Shown in pieces: positions 46,290-58,171 of a stretch of 64,000 bases of DNA. The DNA lies in NCBI RefSeq assembly GCF_040802235.1, contig NC_133158.1, positions 13,108,001 to 13,172,000 on the forward strand, given 5' to 3'. A program made the position numbers and the translations under genes. The notes beneath the pieces are model-generated. The model was not told where the DNA came from. It made no database searches and saw nothing but the letters and a program-made list of their open reading frames with translations. Source of the DNA: Manis javanica (Eukaryota; Chordata; Mammalia; Pholidota; Manidae). Positions within the stretch are counted from its first letter, which is position 1. Every line of letters starts with the position of its first letter.

Positions 46290-46570
46290 GTTACTGAAAG
46301 GGCAGCATAAAATTGGTAAGCGTATAGGCTCTGGCATCAAAAAGATCCAACGTACAATCTATCTTTCCCACACACCCGTAGTGTGATAAGGGACCAGTTA
46401 CCCTGCCTGCCTACATCAGCTTCCTCCTCTGTCACATAGGGATAGATACCCCCAGATCTGCATAGCATTGTTAGTAAGCTCATTAAATAAGGTCACTTCT
46501 GTTCAGCACTTACCCCAGTGCCTTTGCAAGCCCCAAATAAATACTAGCTGCTTTTATTCTCACTATCATC
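46290..46570 (+). repeat. MIR SINE
   Basis: 'aggctctggcatcaaaaaga', then 'gataagggaccagttaccct', then 'agcttcctcctctgtcacat', then 'ccccagtgcctttgcaagcc' and 'ccaaataaatactagctg' is a near-complete MIR. Confidence 0.75.
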
Positions 46571-46864
46571 ATCCCTATTATCCATTCCAGTTCTGCCAAA
46601 AACCATTCAGGTCCTCTGTTGAAAAGCCATTATGAACTACAAATTGGAAGAGATCCAGAAAAAAACACCCAGATTTGAAGGGATGTGGCCTGGTGACATT
46701 ATCCAATCCAGGCTGTGGAGGCAGTGCTTTCATGAGACTGAATGTCAGCGTAAGGTCAGACCGTTCCGGGGCTCGGGGCAGGAGAGCAGCCCTCACACCA
46801 GAGTGGGCAAGCCCGTGGGGGTTAAAGTCTCTGCCCATCCAGCCTTGCCTCAACCCAAGCCAAA

Positions 46865-47020
46865 TTACTTCTAGGTGCCAGTTTCCTGATCTATAGCAAG
46901 GGGCACAGAATTATCATATACAACTCCCAGGACTGTGGGGAATTATAAATGAGACATTTCATTGACATGTCACTTGACAAAGCTTTAAAACAATACAAAG
47001 TCAGGAGCTGTTGTTTTTGA
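46865..47020 (+). repeat. MIR fragment
   Basis: 'gccagtttcctgatctatag' followed by 'caaggggcacagaattatca' and 'tggggaattataaatgagac' fits the MIR 3' half. Confidence 0.6.
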
Positions 47021-47449
47021 AAATCAGTTAAAATTGCTCTTCATCGGGTGTCCAGCAGTGCGGGCTGGGCTGGGGCAGCCTAACCATATGCAGGCCACAG
47101 TGCTCAGAGAATCAGGCCAGAAACTCAGTTTATCACTCAGATAATTTAGCACACACAAGGCCCCAAGGATCCACATTCGTGTACATGCTAAAAGACACCT
47201 TAGATCCTGTTAAGAGTGGCATTTTGGAGCCCGTGGAGAGGAAGTTAGGAACAAAGATCACAAGGTAGGTAGTGGAAGAGACCTGATAGAGTCCAATTGT
47301 GGGCTGTCTCCAAACAGAGGCACTGGTGTTTTCACAGAAAACAAATATTCATTGTTGAGATTTTAAGTAAAAATACAAATAGGCCCAAATATATGTCAGT
47401 CACCATCTCCCTATTAGGCATATACATACTCTTTTCTTAATCCTCCCCC

Positions 47450-47630
47450 AAATTCTAAAATGGTAGGTATTATAAATCCCATTTCGTGGATGAAAGTAAA
47501 GCCCAGAGAGGTTTAGTGATTTAACTTAGATCACACAGCTTGTACACAGCAGAATAAAATTTGAACCAGTGCCTTCTTCTAAAGCTTGAAATCTCTGCAA
47601 TCTGTGATATCCTGCCTCATGTTCAGTATA
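47450..47630 (-). repeat. MIR SINE, antisense
   Basis: 'aaatcccatttcgtggatga' followed by 'aagcccagagaggtttagtg', then 'gatcacacagcttgtacaca' and 'aaatttgaaccagtgcc' is antisense MIR. Confidence 0.8.
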
Positions 47631-48195
47631 TACTACCTCCTTGAAACAATAATGACCTTAGTCATTTTCTCCTGGGCTTGGCTAATTTCAGTTTAGCAGC
47701 TAACAACAACAGCTGCCAGACTGCGATTCAAAGGGCTTCAGGGTTTCTCTCGAGTTGAAGACATCAGAGGGATTATGGAGGGGGAACAAATGCAGCTTGT
47801 CTCCTAAGAAAGAGGTAATTCAGACGGAGTGAGGCTGGAATCAGGGCAGTCTGCAGGCTATTTTCCCAGAGAGAGCCAGGGGAGGTCAAGGTGGACAGGA
47901 AATCCCAGATGAGAAACTGAAGCGCTCAGCTGCGCACCAAGAAGGATGCCAATAAATTAATTCATTAAGGAACAGGCTTCAGCGCCATGAAAAGCACACA
48001 GCTTTTGATAGGGGCAGAAAGGCAAGCCCAGGGCCAGAAGTCTGGGAACCTCCTTCCAAGAAGGAAGAACATCCTCCACTTTGCAATCTTGGTGGGATCC
48101 AGCTGGGGGCCCCCTTTGACAACAGACTCTCCCTGGTCAAGGGCCACTGCCATGATTATGATGGCTATTGATTCAGCATCAGAAATGAGTAGTCG
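47631..48195. other. No gene recognised
   Basis: Unique sequence. The frames overlapping 47965-48422 are extended by the microsatellite that follows. Confidence 0.45.
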
Positions 48196-48330
48196 GTGTG
48201 TGTGTGTGTGTGTGTGTGTACGTGTGTGTGCATGTGCGTGTGCGTGTGCATGTGTGTGTGTGTGTGCGTGTGCGTGTGTGTGTGCATGTGCATGTGCGTG
48301 TGTGTGTGTGTGCATGTGCGTGTGTGTGTG
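48196..48330 (+). repeat. Alternating purine-pyrimidine (TG/CG/CA)n microsatellite
   Basis: 135 bp in which every step alternates purine and pyrimidine: mainly TG with interspersed CG, CA and one TACG. Six of the overlapping Cys-Val or His-Thr rich reading frames here are artefacts of this repeat. Confidence 0.97.
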
Positions 48331-49045
48331 GACTGGGAAAGCAGAGGTGGGACTGAGGAAAATCTAGAGAAATGCAAGAGTCCAAAGTAAACACATCCAG
48401 GGTTAGAATATAGACATGTCAAGTCTTTGAAAAATAAAATTTGAAGTTATTTTAAGGTACAGAAAAATTAAGAAGGAAAAGTAATTTTTTTTTAACTCGT
48501 TGCTTTTGCAGAAACAAAGGACACTATTTTGTGTTCATAAAAGTGAGCCAGGAATTCATGCTGTCTTAACATTAGGATAATCGTTTCAAGTCTTCCTCTG
48601 TTATTTGCAAGTTGTAGCCAAAGGAGACAGGTCATTTTATCTGGGAGAGAAAAGCTACAGACAACGAAATGGAGGTTAAGCAAGCAATTAATCCAGTATT
48701 GACGGTGGTGTTTGCTGACAGACTGACAGCTCATGTGTGGTCTTGCTCCTGGCTGCCTAGCATTTCCACCTACCTAGTATTAGCCACTTTTGAATAAGGA
48801 AGAGAAATCAGAAAGGTACAAGAAATAAGCATTATGAAGGAGTCAGAAGCTCTGGCTTGCAATGGATCTAGAACTTCTACATGTGAGGGACTTGTCATAA
48901 GGCAGAGGAGACTATGGGAAATTGGAAGGGGAAAGCAGAGAAAACTGTCTTCAGGATGCATTTGCATCACCAGCATGAGGCTGCTTCATGGATTCTATGC
49001 AGTGCGGCTTGAAAGAGCTGATAGGCCCATGGGTGGCTTTGCTTC
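48331..49045. other. No gene recognised
   Basis: Unique sequence with a short T-run at 48486-48493. Confidence 0.4.
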
Positions 49046-49310
49046 TTAGCAGCCAAGTGTGACATTGGGCAACTTACTTAACCCCTCCAAACCTCAGCGA
49101 TCTAGCAACATTCTGTGGACGCCCATATTGTATGTACTGAACATGAGGCAGGATATCAGAGAATGGAGAGAGTTCAAGCTTTAGAAGAAGGCACTGGTTC
49201 AAATTTTATTCTACTGTGTACAGGCTGTGTGATCCAAGCTAAATCACCTCAGGGAGCAGGGATGAGAGACAAAACAATCACACACTTGAACTCCGGGTAG
49301 TGATAAAGAA
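49046..49310 (+). repeat. MIR pieces
   Basis: 'aagtgtgacattgggcaact' followed by 'tacttaacccctccaaacct' (49055-49100) is a MIR core. A second set of MIR-like motifs, 'gcactggttcaaattttatt' then 'caggctgtgtgatccaagct', follows at about 49192-49245. Confidence 0.55.
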
Positions 49311-49399
49311 TGGATAAGAGGATAAGGAGTGACGGGGAAGAGGAAAGAAAAGCTGTTTTCTCTGAGGAGAAAACCACTGAGCTAAGAACTGAGCAAGGC

Positions 49400-49615
49400 A
49401 GGGTTTCTCATCCTCAGCACCACTGACGCTTGGGGCCACATAAACCTTTGCAATGGACACTGTCCTGTATACGTAAGAAGCTGAACAGCGTCCCTGGCTT
49501 CTGTCCACTAGATGCCAGTTACATCCTCCTCAGTTATGACAGTGAAATATGGCTCCAGACAATTGACAAATGTCCTGTGTGGGGCAAAACTGCCCCTCGT
49601 TTAGAACGGCTGCAG
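49400..49615 (+). repeat. MER20-like hAT-Charlie element, copy 2
   Basis: 'gcagggtttctcatcctcag', then 'caccactgacgcttggggcc', then 'tccactagatgccagttaca', then 'gacaaatgtcctgtgtgggg' and 'caaaactgcccctcg' gives the full consensus order. Confidence 0.8.
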
Positions 49616-49619
49616 AACA

Positions 49620-50290
49620 GTAAGGGACAGAGCAATGAACTTGCTCAAAGGCAGTCTTCCAAGCAGAAGGAAGCAGCGCAAGCGCAAAGCACCTGAGAGG
49701 TGGGAGCGAGCCAGCTGTCTGGGAGGACACGAAGAAGTCTGCAGGGCTGGGCTGCTGAAGACAGGGAAGAAGAAAGTGGCCCAAGGTGAAGCCAAGAAGT
49801 ACTGAGGGACTAGATCATGCAGGGCCTTAGACACGGAGCTCAGAGGTTTCGAGTTTGGTAGCAAGAGAAGCCAGTGGAAGCTTTGAGGAGGGTGAGGATT
49901 TGACCTGATTTCCGTCTTGGAAGCTCACTCTGGCTGCTGTGGGAACTCACCCTGGAGGGTAGAATGGGAGCCCTTCGAGGCTCAGGCAGCTAAGGAGACA
50001 CACTGATGCTGGAGACTGTGGTGATGGCAATAGGGATATGGAGAAGCTCTCTGATGTGGGGTCTATGTTGATGGAAGAACTGCCAGAATTTGCTGATGCA
50101 GTGGATGGCAGAAATAACAGGAAATCAAGAAACCAAAGTGCCCACTTTGGGGGCATCAACAACTGGGTGGGGCTACTGCCATTCCACTGGGCTGGGAAGA
50201 TGGGGCAGAAGCAGGTCTGGGCAGAGGAAACAGTGCCCACTTGGACATGATGACTCTGACATGCTTTGCTAGTATTCTGGGAGGGGGTTT
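49620..50290 (-). repeat. L2 LINE, antisense, long
   Basis: 'agatcatgcagggccttaga', then 'gaagccagtggaagctttga', then 'gatttgacctgatttccgtc', then 'gctcactctggctgctgtgg' are L2 ORF2-end motifs in reverse complement. It immediately follows the MER20-like copy. Confidence 0.75.
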
Positions 50291-51088
50291 GCACAGTGCT
50301 TGGCACATAGCAAGGGTCCCGTCAATGGGTCAAAAAGAAGAGTAGAGCATGCAGAGATATCCCGATAAGCACAGCACAGAAGTTACAAAGATGTATGTTA
50401 CTTTAAAGTATGCATTTCCCTCAGATATTTCACTTAAGACACACTTGGGAAGACAATTTTATCCATGTCATTTACCCATACCTTTTAGGTTTCAATATGT
50501 TCCCACTAAAATGGGATAGTTGATAGGAGGAATTATTAATAAGAGTATCTGAGATCTATCACCTATCACCTGAGATCTATCTAACCCTGAGAAGCTGGGT
50601 TAAACTTCACGACTCCCCTTCTATTTATTTAATAAACAGTAAATCAGCAGAGTTAATTGGAGACAATACTTCACAGTATTTTTCTCTACAGTTTCTTACA
50701 TTCCAAAATAGGTTGCACTCCAGAGAGACAGACTACAGACTCCATGAGATGTTGGCTACAGAGAAAAGTGATTTTCAAAGACTTTAAGGATGATGTTTAT
50801 ACTTTGAGCGAGTTGGGCTCCCTGCTGTTGAGAAGAGAAGTTGCTATTGGTCATTAATTAAACCGACCCCTACTGTTTCTCTTTGTGGAGCCTGCTGCGT
50901 GCATATGTCATATGAAAAATCTCTCCATTCCAGGTGGGTGGCTGCCATTTAGAGCATGTACCTCTGCAACTTGAGGGTTTTGCTTCTTATTTGAAATAGT
51001 TTTCCTCTGCCCCTGCAGGCTTAATCCATATGGCACATCTCTTCCCGTGATTAGCACATTGCATCTTACTTTTAGAGTCTCTGGAGCA
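50291..51088. other. No gene recognised
   Basis: AT-rich unique sequence without nameable elements. Confidence 0.45.
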
Positions 51089-51089
51089 A

Positions 51090-51268
51090 GAGTTAGCAAA
51101 CTTTTTGTATAAAAGGCCGGACACTACATATTTTAAACTTTGCAGGCCATACAGTCTCTGTTGAAATTACACAACTCTGCCATTGTGGCACAAAGCTAAA
51201 TTTTATTTACAAAAACCGGCCATGGGTGGGATTTTGCCCATGAGCTGCAGTTTGCCAAGCTCTGCTCT
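51090..51268 (+). repeat. Nonautonomous hAT-type DNA transposon, subfamily unassigned
   Basis: It begins 'agagttagcaaactttttgt', then 'ttaaactttgcaggccatac', then 'acaactctgccattgtggca', and ends 'ctgcagtttgccaagctctg'. The ends are inverted (gttagcaaact / agtttgccaagc), as in a mammal-wide MER element of hAT-Charlie type. Confidence 0.65.
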
Positions 51269-51479
51269 GTAGGATTAATCTTTTAGATGATACCACATCA
51301 TCTGTAAAGTGACTTCCATGTATACAACATAGCCCATATTAGAACAGTCATTTAGACTATAGCATCCTAAGGTGTTGAAAATTTATAGTAACACATATAG
51401 ACAGAATTATTATATCTTTTCCTTTCAAGTTTTATGTTAGGGACTTAAGCATTCATAATTCCAATAGAAGAAATATCTG

Positions 51480-51990
51480 GTGACATATCAGCTGTATCTA
51501 TCTATTAATGCAATGCACTATGCAACAAATCACCCCAAAACTTAATAGCTTAAAACAACCATTTGTCATTTCTCCGAAGTCTACTGATCAGCTGGATGGT
51601 TCTGCTAACGTGATCTGGTTTGCTGAGCTTACCACGTGTCTGCCGTCAGCTGGTGGGTCAGCTGGGGCCGGCTGGTCCTTGATGGCCTCCAGTAGAATGA
51701 CGTGGTTCTGCTCCACGTGGTCTTTCACCTCTGGAACACTGGCCGGGGCCGGTTCTCACGGCATGGCTGGAGTCCAGAGCGACCAAGCAATTACATAAGA
51801 GAGCAAGTGAGGGGTGTGAGGCCTCCGGAGACTTAGGCTCTGAACCATCATGCGTCATTCCCTGACTAAAGCAAGTCACACAGCTGGCCCAGAATCATCC
51901 TGGACAGGAATTGGAAAGTTTCAGGAGGCTTGACTGTGACTACAGGAGACCAGTGCTGCCCACTGACCACTGTGGCCCCTCCACCACCTA
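51480..51990 (+). repeat. Ancient interspersed repeat, LTR-like, unassigned
   Basis: 'aacaaatcaccccaaaactt' followed by 'aatagcttaaaacaaccatt', then 'agctggggccggctggtcct', and 'cacacagctggcccagaatc' match the order of a mammal-wide old repeat that I cannot name with confidence. Confidence 0.5.
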
Positions 51991-53739
51991 CTTGTTATAG
52001 GTACACTTTCTCAGGGTTGGAACACCCCATGGTGTCACTTAAGCAGGGAAAGAATGTGATAAGAATCAATATTTTGATTCAGATTCTTTGAAAACCTGCA
52101 TTCCAATTATGTCAAATATTTAGGACACCTGAAAGATGGCATTGCTTGCTTCCTCTACTTAACCATGCTTAAAAGAAGTAATTTATAATTCTAAGGATGA
52201 TTGCCAGTACATTTTCCCCCAAATTAGGACCTAACAGGGACAAAGAAGTCTTAAAAAGTAAAGACTATGACACAAAATACTTTGGTTGGATGGGAAATAA
52301 AAGGGGAAAAAGTCCAAAAAAAAATCAAAACACCTACCAGGAAAGACAGACACAAAGCACCGTGCTCCCCACCTTCATTCAGACAGTCCTCCTGTGGGCA
52401 GAGGATGCTCTTATTTGGCCCACTGAGTAATTTGGACAAAAATCTTCCACCAGGAAGGCACATCAAAGAGGTTTCACTTCTTTTGTATTGGCAAGCACCA
52501 CGGAAACTGTATTCATTCGAACTCTCTGGTTGCGAGTAACAGAAACCAACTTGAGCTGGCAAAGGCTTTGAAAAACAAACAAGTAAACCCGGTGTTATAA
52601 GGATACAGGTCGTCTCTCAGAACCCACAGAGATGCGGCTGAGTTTCAGGAAGACTCTGGGAAACAGCCAGGAACCAAGATGGTCCTCTCTTTCTTTCAGC
52701 CCTGCCCTCGTCTCTCCCCCTCTCTCTTCAGACTAGCTTTTCTTGTTACTTAGCTTGTGTGATAGAAAATGCCGGGCAGACAATGGCTATAACATTGTTG
52801 CTATGCTTTATTTTCTTATCTTAGATGAAACCAGACTATTTTTCTTAGCTTAGACGAAACCAGACTGACTAGTCCTACCTCCATATTCCTGAGAGAGGCG
52901 ATTTTATTGGTGCAGCTACTCTGGTCCAACCATTTACGACCAGGAGGAGCAACTGCAAACCTGGTTTCCAGGGCTGCTCATTTTATGGGTGAAGGGGGTT
53001 ACGTAAGAGGCTGCGGGGAGTTATATAGGTATACCCCAAAAGTGCTTAGGATAGAAATTCTCTCCAGCTTTAAATGAGTTTCAATAATACGGAGGAAAAT
53101 AGGTTGGTCTGATGACATAAAAAGGCATTCATTGAAACTGTTGATTCTGTGTAGTCTTTCACTTCTTTATAGATTCTTTCTCCTACTCATCAGGCACAAA
53201 TGGCTATTAATACACTGAGAAAAGACTACTAAAAGTTTACTATTATCTTACTTTGGGTTCCCAGTAGCAGACCGTGAGTCAAGGGTTCAAGGACAAATAG
53301 CTTATTTGGAAGGTGATCCTAGCAACTGCCAATACAGGAGTGAGAAAACTAGACAAAGACAAGAAGGAACCAATAAATGGTGAATGACCAATCCAGTTAC
53401 CACTGTGGGCAACTGACACTTACTCCTGCTGGGAACTCTGAGAACAGGGTAGGTCATACCCCCAAGGCTTGTCAAACATCGGTTGACAGCTGCTGGGGTT
53501 GGGATGTTTAATTCTCTGGCACTGCCAGCCTGCTGCTGACATGGTAAGAACTGGCTGCACTGGCCAGAGAAAACTCACATCTTCTGGCCACTACCAGTCC
53601 AGCAGGTGTGCACTAAAACAGCTGCCTGCCCTCACCAGAGGGGGAGTGGGTGTGATGAAGTAAGGAGGGGCCCCCAGGCAGACCAGAGATAGGATCTGAC
53701 TGACTTCTAAAACGGCTCACACTACAAGATGGGCAAGTG
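51991..53739. other. No gene recognised; possible worn repeats
   Basis: 52515-52745 ('ctctggttgcgagtaacaga' then 'aaccaacttgagctggc') looks like the start of an old interspersed repeat. 53265-53720 has the flavour of another ('gacaaatagcttatttggaa'). I cannot assign families. 52790-53040 and neighbours are unique. No credible exon. Confidence 0.4.
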
Positions 53740-54504
53740 TAGAAGCAGTGAGTCCAGTGAGAAAGGTATTGCATTAGTCCAGGCTCAAGATGCTGGTCTC
53801 TTGAAAGAGCATAGGGTGAAGACAGGGAGAAGTGATTGACAGCTACTGAGTTATAAGGAAGACTGCAAGAATGACTAATAGACTAGAAAGGGACAAAGAG
53901 GACTCTAGGGTGGGTTTGCTTTGTTTGTTTTTATTTTGTCAGGAAGGGGAAGACATTCTCGACTAAGCAGCCTGCAAGGCACAGGCAAGTGCTGGGACAC
54001 GATGTCTTCCAGACGGGGTGCCTGGGCGCTCTGGCAGCCATGTAGCTGCTGGAAGGTCGGGTCAGCCTCTGGTTCCGTGGGGCACACACTGCCTTGTCGT
54101 CAGCAATGAGTGGCCATCAGAAGTCTTTACAGGGAAGAGCAACATGATCCTAGCTGTGTTTTATAAGGGTCTTCTGGAAATCATGGGAATCAGATTAGGA
54201 CAGGAAAGCACACAGAGGCAAAGCGGTCCAGTTACAAAGCTAACATACTCCTGAATGAACGAGACGATGAGGGCGGACGAGGCAGATGCACTAGAGAAGA
54301 AGGGAAGAAATACTGGAGGGGCATTTCAGGTTTACGGAGGAAGTGTGCGAAGAGCTGGTGATGAGATGTGGGGCTGGGAGAAAGCACTGGGTCCAGGAAG
54401 GCTCTGAGGCTTTACCCCTGGGTCGATAGGGACGGTGGGGATGCTCTTCAGTGAGCCAAGGGATGCGGGCCGAGAGACAATTCAAAGGGAGATCACTTTC
54501 TCTG

Positions 54505-54696
54505 TAGGGTTGCCAGATAAAATGCAGGAGACCAAATTACGTTTGACTTCCAAGTAAACAACAAATAATTTTTTAAGGATAACTATGTCCCATGCAGTAC
54601 CTAGATACTATCAGTACTAGAAAATTACTCACTCTAGCTGAAATACAAATGTAATGGAGCCTTCTGTATTTTTACCTGCAAAATTTGGCAACCTTA
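54505..54696. mobile_element. Palindromic MITE-like DNA element, copy 2
   Basis: TA at 54505-54506 and 54695-54696, with inverted termini GGGTTGCC (54507-54514) and GGCAACCT (54687-54694). The body is similar to copy 1 at 15911-16129 ('ccaagtaaacaacaaataat'). Confidence 0.75.
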
Positions 54697-54789
54697 CTCT
54701 TTGGATGAGCGGAGTTTGAGGTGTCCATGGGAGCAGAGGGAGATGTACGTCTAGTATTGAGGGGAGATGGCATGTCCAGAAGTACACAC

Positions 54790-54960
54790 CTGAGAATCAC
54801 ATATGCAGGATGATTTATGCCTCTGATTCTCATACTTGGCAGCATTTTGGAATCACGTACAGAGCTTAAAAAATAAAAAATCACATTGATGATTAGAGAT
54901 TCTGATTTAATTAGTCTGTGGTGCAATGTGGGCATTGAGATGTTTTAAAGCAAAGTTTAG
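54790..54960 (+). repeat. MER5A-like hAT-Charlie element
   Basis: 'tctgattctcatacttggca', then 'ttttggaatcacgtacagag', then 'gagattctgatttaattagt', then 'tctgtggtgcaatgtgggca' resemble MER5A ('caaactttagtgtgcatcagaatcac...'). Confidence 0.65.
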
Positions 54961-55494
54961 GTACTACTGATAATGGAAATATTCACCAAAATAGAAAGCT
55001 CACAGATCGGTTCCCTGGGGAGCCTTCAATGTCTAACAGGGACATAGGAACAAGGAGACAGCAAAGGCCAGTGGAGAGCACAGGTTGGAGGTGGAGGCAG
55101 AAAACTCCACAGGCAAAGGTAGATAATCAAGGGGAGAGCGGCAGCTGTGTTCAGTGCTGCAGAAAGAGGAAAGAGGGAATGCAAGGACGTGGCACCAGAC
55201 TTGGAATGAACAAGTGGCCTTTGTGGGCTCAGGGTCCCAAGAGGTCAATGTGGCAGCCAAACCACAGGGGCTGAGGAAGGTGTGAGAGGGAAGCAAAGTG
55301 AATTCACCAACACACTATCTGTAGGCAAATCCGTTGTCTTATTTCTTTATCTGAAGAACAGAGAAAAATGCCATCTTTCCTGCTAGACTCCCAGGAGGAC
55401 AAAAGCCAGCTGCAAAAAAGGTGAGGTGAAATTTCTTTTAGCTTAAGATTCTAGAAAAAAACACAACACTGATTTTGAAACATTCAGTCCCCGC

Positions 55495-55620
55495 AACATT
55501 GCTTCCCAACTCGGTGACTGTGGTCACATCTGCGAGCCTCAGTTACTGCATCTGTAATTTGGGGATAAGTGTACCTTACTCAGTAAGGGTTGTGAGGATT
55601 AGATGGGGACAATCCTGGCA
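55495..55620 (+). repeat. MIR fragment
   Basis: 'gtgactgtggtcacatctgc', then 'gagcctcagttactgcatct', then 'gggttgtgaggattagatgg' is MIR core and 3' part. Confidence 0.75.
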
Positions 55621-55861
55621 TATTTTGGTTTCAATTTTTTCCAACCTACGAAGGCTATACAAATATAAGATGACGAGGACAGAGGTGATGGTTATAAGAG
55701 GAAGAAGAAAGCAAACTCCAAAGGGGTTAAAAGATAGTCTACACAGAAAACAAAGCTCTAACACAGGCTGTGGCTTAACTTGAGAGATTTTCAGCTGAAT
55801 CTCATAATCATGCTTTCCCTTCTTAAGGGGCAGTGGGGTAGGAAAGAGTGGGGAAAAGACA

Positions 55862-55898
55862 GTGAGTGAATGAATGAATGAATGAATGAATGAATATG
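55862..55898 (+). repeat. Simple repeat (GAAT)n
   Basis: Eight or so tandem GAAT units. Confidence 0.95.
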
Positions 55899-56639
55899 AG
55901 AGAACACACCATTTCTCTAATTTACTTTTTGTTGCTTAGCAGTAATACCTTAAAGTCTTCCATCTACCTTAAATTCCAAGGGATTTAAATTTCCCTTGAT
56001 GTTTTTCTCATTTCGCCACTAAAAGAGAATCTGAAAGTAGCCATCACAAATGAGGTTTGCATTTTTCCACTGCAGACCAAACTGCTTATTCTAATATCTT
56101 TCCTCCCAGTGAACCAACTTTGTTCAGACAAGTGAGAAGGCAGGCAGGATCAAAGCCACGAGTAATGGCCAAAAAGTACCTAATTTGCTCAATTATAATT
56201 TAATGCTGATTTTTAAAATCTTTAAAGCAATTTATAAAAGTTAACTAATTAATCCTCATAACACCTTCTGAAGCATGTATTATTATTTAATTCTAGGTGA
56301 AGCGTTAGTTGGTGGCCGAAATTAAAATCAGGCCTCTTCATAGTGAGAAGTAATCCAACTGAATATGTAACCAAATTGAGGTGGCTGTAGGTGTCACAGA
56401 TTATTCTCCAAGAATCCCGTGTGTCGTGACTGAGAAATTTAACAAACTGCTTCAGTAGCCACCTGGAAAAAAAAAAAAAAGAAATTGTTTACTGGAATAG
56501 CCATCGTTTCAAAAAAAATATTCAAATCAGCAATTTTGGAGAAATGCAGGCTTATCTAAGAATGACATTTTTTGCAAAGTTAAGATGCCGATATTCTTTG
56601 AAATGATTTCCTCAGCTGCAAGGCCCCAGCAAATCTATA
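55899..56639. other. No gene recognised
   Basis: AT-rich unique sequence, with an A-run at 56466-56480. Confidence 0.45.
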
Positions 56640-56644
56640 TAGTT

Positions 56645-56876
56645 TGGCTCAGAGCAGCTTTTCTTCACCTTGGCACTATTGGCATTTTGAGCTCGATAAT
56701 TCTGTGTTGTGAAGGACCATCCTGCCATGATAGGATGTTTAGCAGCATCACTGACCTCTACCCACTAGATGCCAAACCACCCTCACCCCTCACCCAGATG
56801 TGACAATCAAAATGTCTCTAGACATGGCTAACTGTGCCCAGGGGACCAAAACTGGGTGAGAACCACCGGCTTAGAT
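56645..56876 (+). repeat. MER20-like hAT-Charlie element, copy 3
   Basis: 'cttcaccttggcactattgg' followed by 'cattttgagctcgataattc', then 'ggatgtttagcagcatcact', then 'ctacccactagatgccaaac' and 'ctgggtgagaaccaccgg' is a nearly complete copy. Confidence 0.85.
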
Positions 56877-57552
56877 GAGAGGTCAGTGTATTTCTCTCCA
56901 GGATTGCACACATCCAGAGGGTCCCTGTCATTTTAGCAGGAAAAATAAATTGATCTAAATGAATAAAGAATTTCAGATTTTCCTATGGCGTCAAGGGAAT
57001 TAGGTGCGCCTGTACACAAAGGGTTCCCCAAAGATGAACAGAATGGTGAATATTGCATTTTGGCAACTGGATGCAAATCGCCCTGGACAATTCGGTCCGG
57101 GTAGTGGCCAGAAAATGGGCTGGGGGATGTCTGCCTGGGGCCTGGAGCTTTTTCTGTCTTCTCAGGTTTCCCACTGGCAATGCTAATTTTCAAGGGAATC
57201 TTGAAGCCCACACAGGACATTTGTGGCCTTGACTACCTCCTCCAATTTTGCATCCATAAATGCCAGATTCTCCCACTTTCTTAGCAGGGAGAAAAGAAGC
57301 TGAAAACTATGTGGGCTAGTGAAGATGAGTCATTGGATACCAGCCTTGGAGAAATTCACCTCTTGCTCCCCTCCACCTCCCCACCTCCGTTCTCTCCTCT
57401 CGCCTCCCTGCCACAGCCCCACGCAACGGGGAGACAGAAATCTTGGTGGCTTTAAGACCAAGTGGACAAAGCTATGCTGCAATTAAACTCAGAAAAGTGT
57501 AAAGGAATTTGTCCCATGGCAGATAAAGATGTTAGTATAATACTTCTTATAC
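56877..57552. other. No gene recognised
   Basis: Unique sequence; the short frames on both strands have no recognisable content. Confidence 0.45.
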
Positions 57553-57825
57553 TGCATATTAGGAACTGAATGATGTACCTATGATTATTAAACATACAAA
57601 ATATGTAAATTCATCTGTTGAAGCCCTCACCTGTAGTGTGACAATATTTGGATGTAGGGCCTTCCTGTGTGTACGCCGGGAAGAGAGCCCTCACCAGAAA
57701 TCAACCCTGGCACCTTGATCTTGGACTTCGAGCTTCCACAATGATGAGAAAAGAAATTGCTGTTGTTTAAGCCACCCAGTCTGGGGTATTCTGTTACGGC
57801 AACCTGAGCAGACTAAGACACTACA
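57553..57825 (+). mobile_element. MLT1-type MaLR LTR, internally deleted
   Basis: 'aaattcatctgttgaagccc', then 'gtgacaatatttggatgtag', then 'cctggcaccttgatcttgga', then 'ttgctgttgtttaagccacc', then 'cagtctggggtattctgtta' is MLT1 in sense orientation. The middle third is missing. Confidence 0.85.
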
Positions 57826-58171
57826 ATATTATTTGATGCTTTAGAAAAAAAAAGGAAGAATAGGTACAAGAACACTCACTAACGTGGTAAGAACTATAAG
57901 ATATGTTAGGTAGGAGAATCCGGCACTGCCAAACATTGTGTACATTGCGTGCATCATCACGCACTTGGCAGCGCAGAACCCCACAGACAAAAACTGTGTA
58001 ATATGCTTGTATGCATTTATACATGCATAGTGATGTGTCTGGGAGAGGAGCCCTAACTGACACCGGTGGTTAGCCCTGGGGGAAAACTGGGATTTGGGAG
58101 GGTTATGGTCAAAAGCAGCTCTTACCTTAGACTGTTTGGATTTTTTCTTAACAAAGGTAATGTAGCATGTG

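Larger units (their letters stand above)
53740..55290 (-). repeat. Long antisense L2 with nested insertions
   Basis: Motifs run in antisense L2 order: 'gcattagtccaggctcaaga', then 'cagggagaagtgattgacag', then 'ggagtttgaggtgtccatgg', then 'cctggggagccttcaatgtc' and 'gcaaaggccagtggagagca'. The series is interrupted by a palindromic MITE (54505-54696) and a MER5-like element (54790-54960), both therefore younger than the L2. Confidence 0.6.

Noticed and set aside
48196-48330. Possible CRISPR-like or satellite array
   Set aside because: Dinucleotide-scale microsatellite only; no repeat-spacer structure exists anywhere in the window, and the organism is a mammal.
47965-48422. His-Thr and Cys-Val rich frames around 48.2 kb
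   Set aside because: Translations of the TG/CG microsatellite in different frames.
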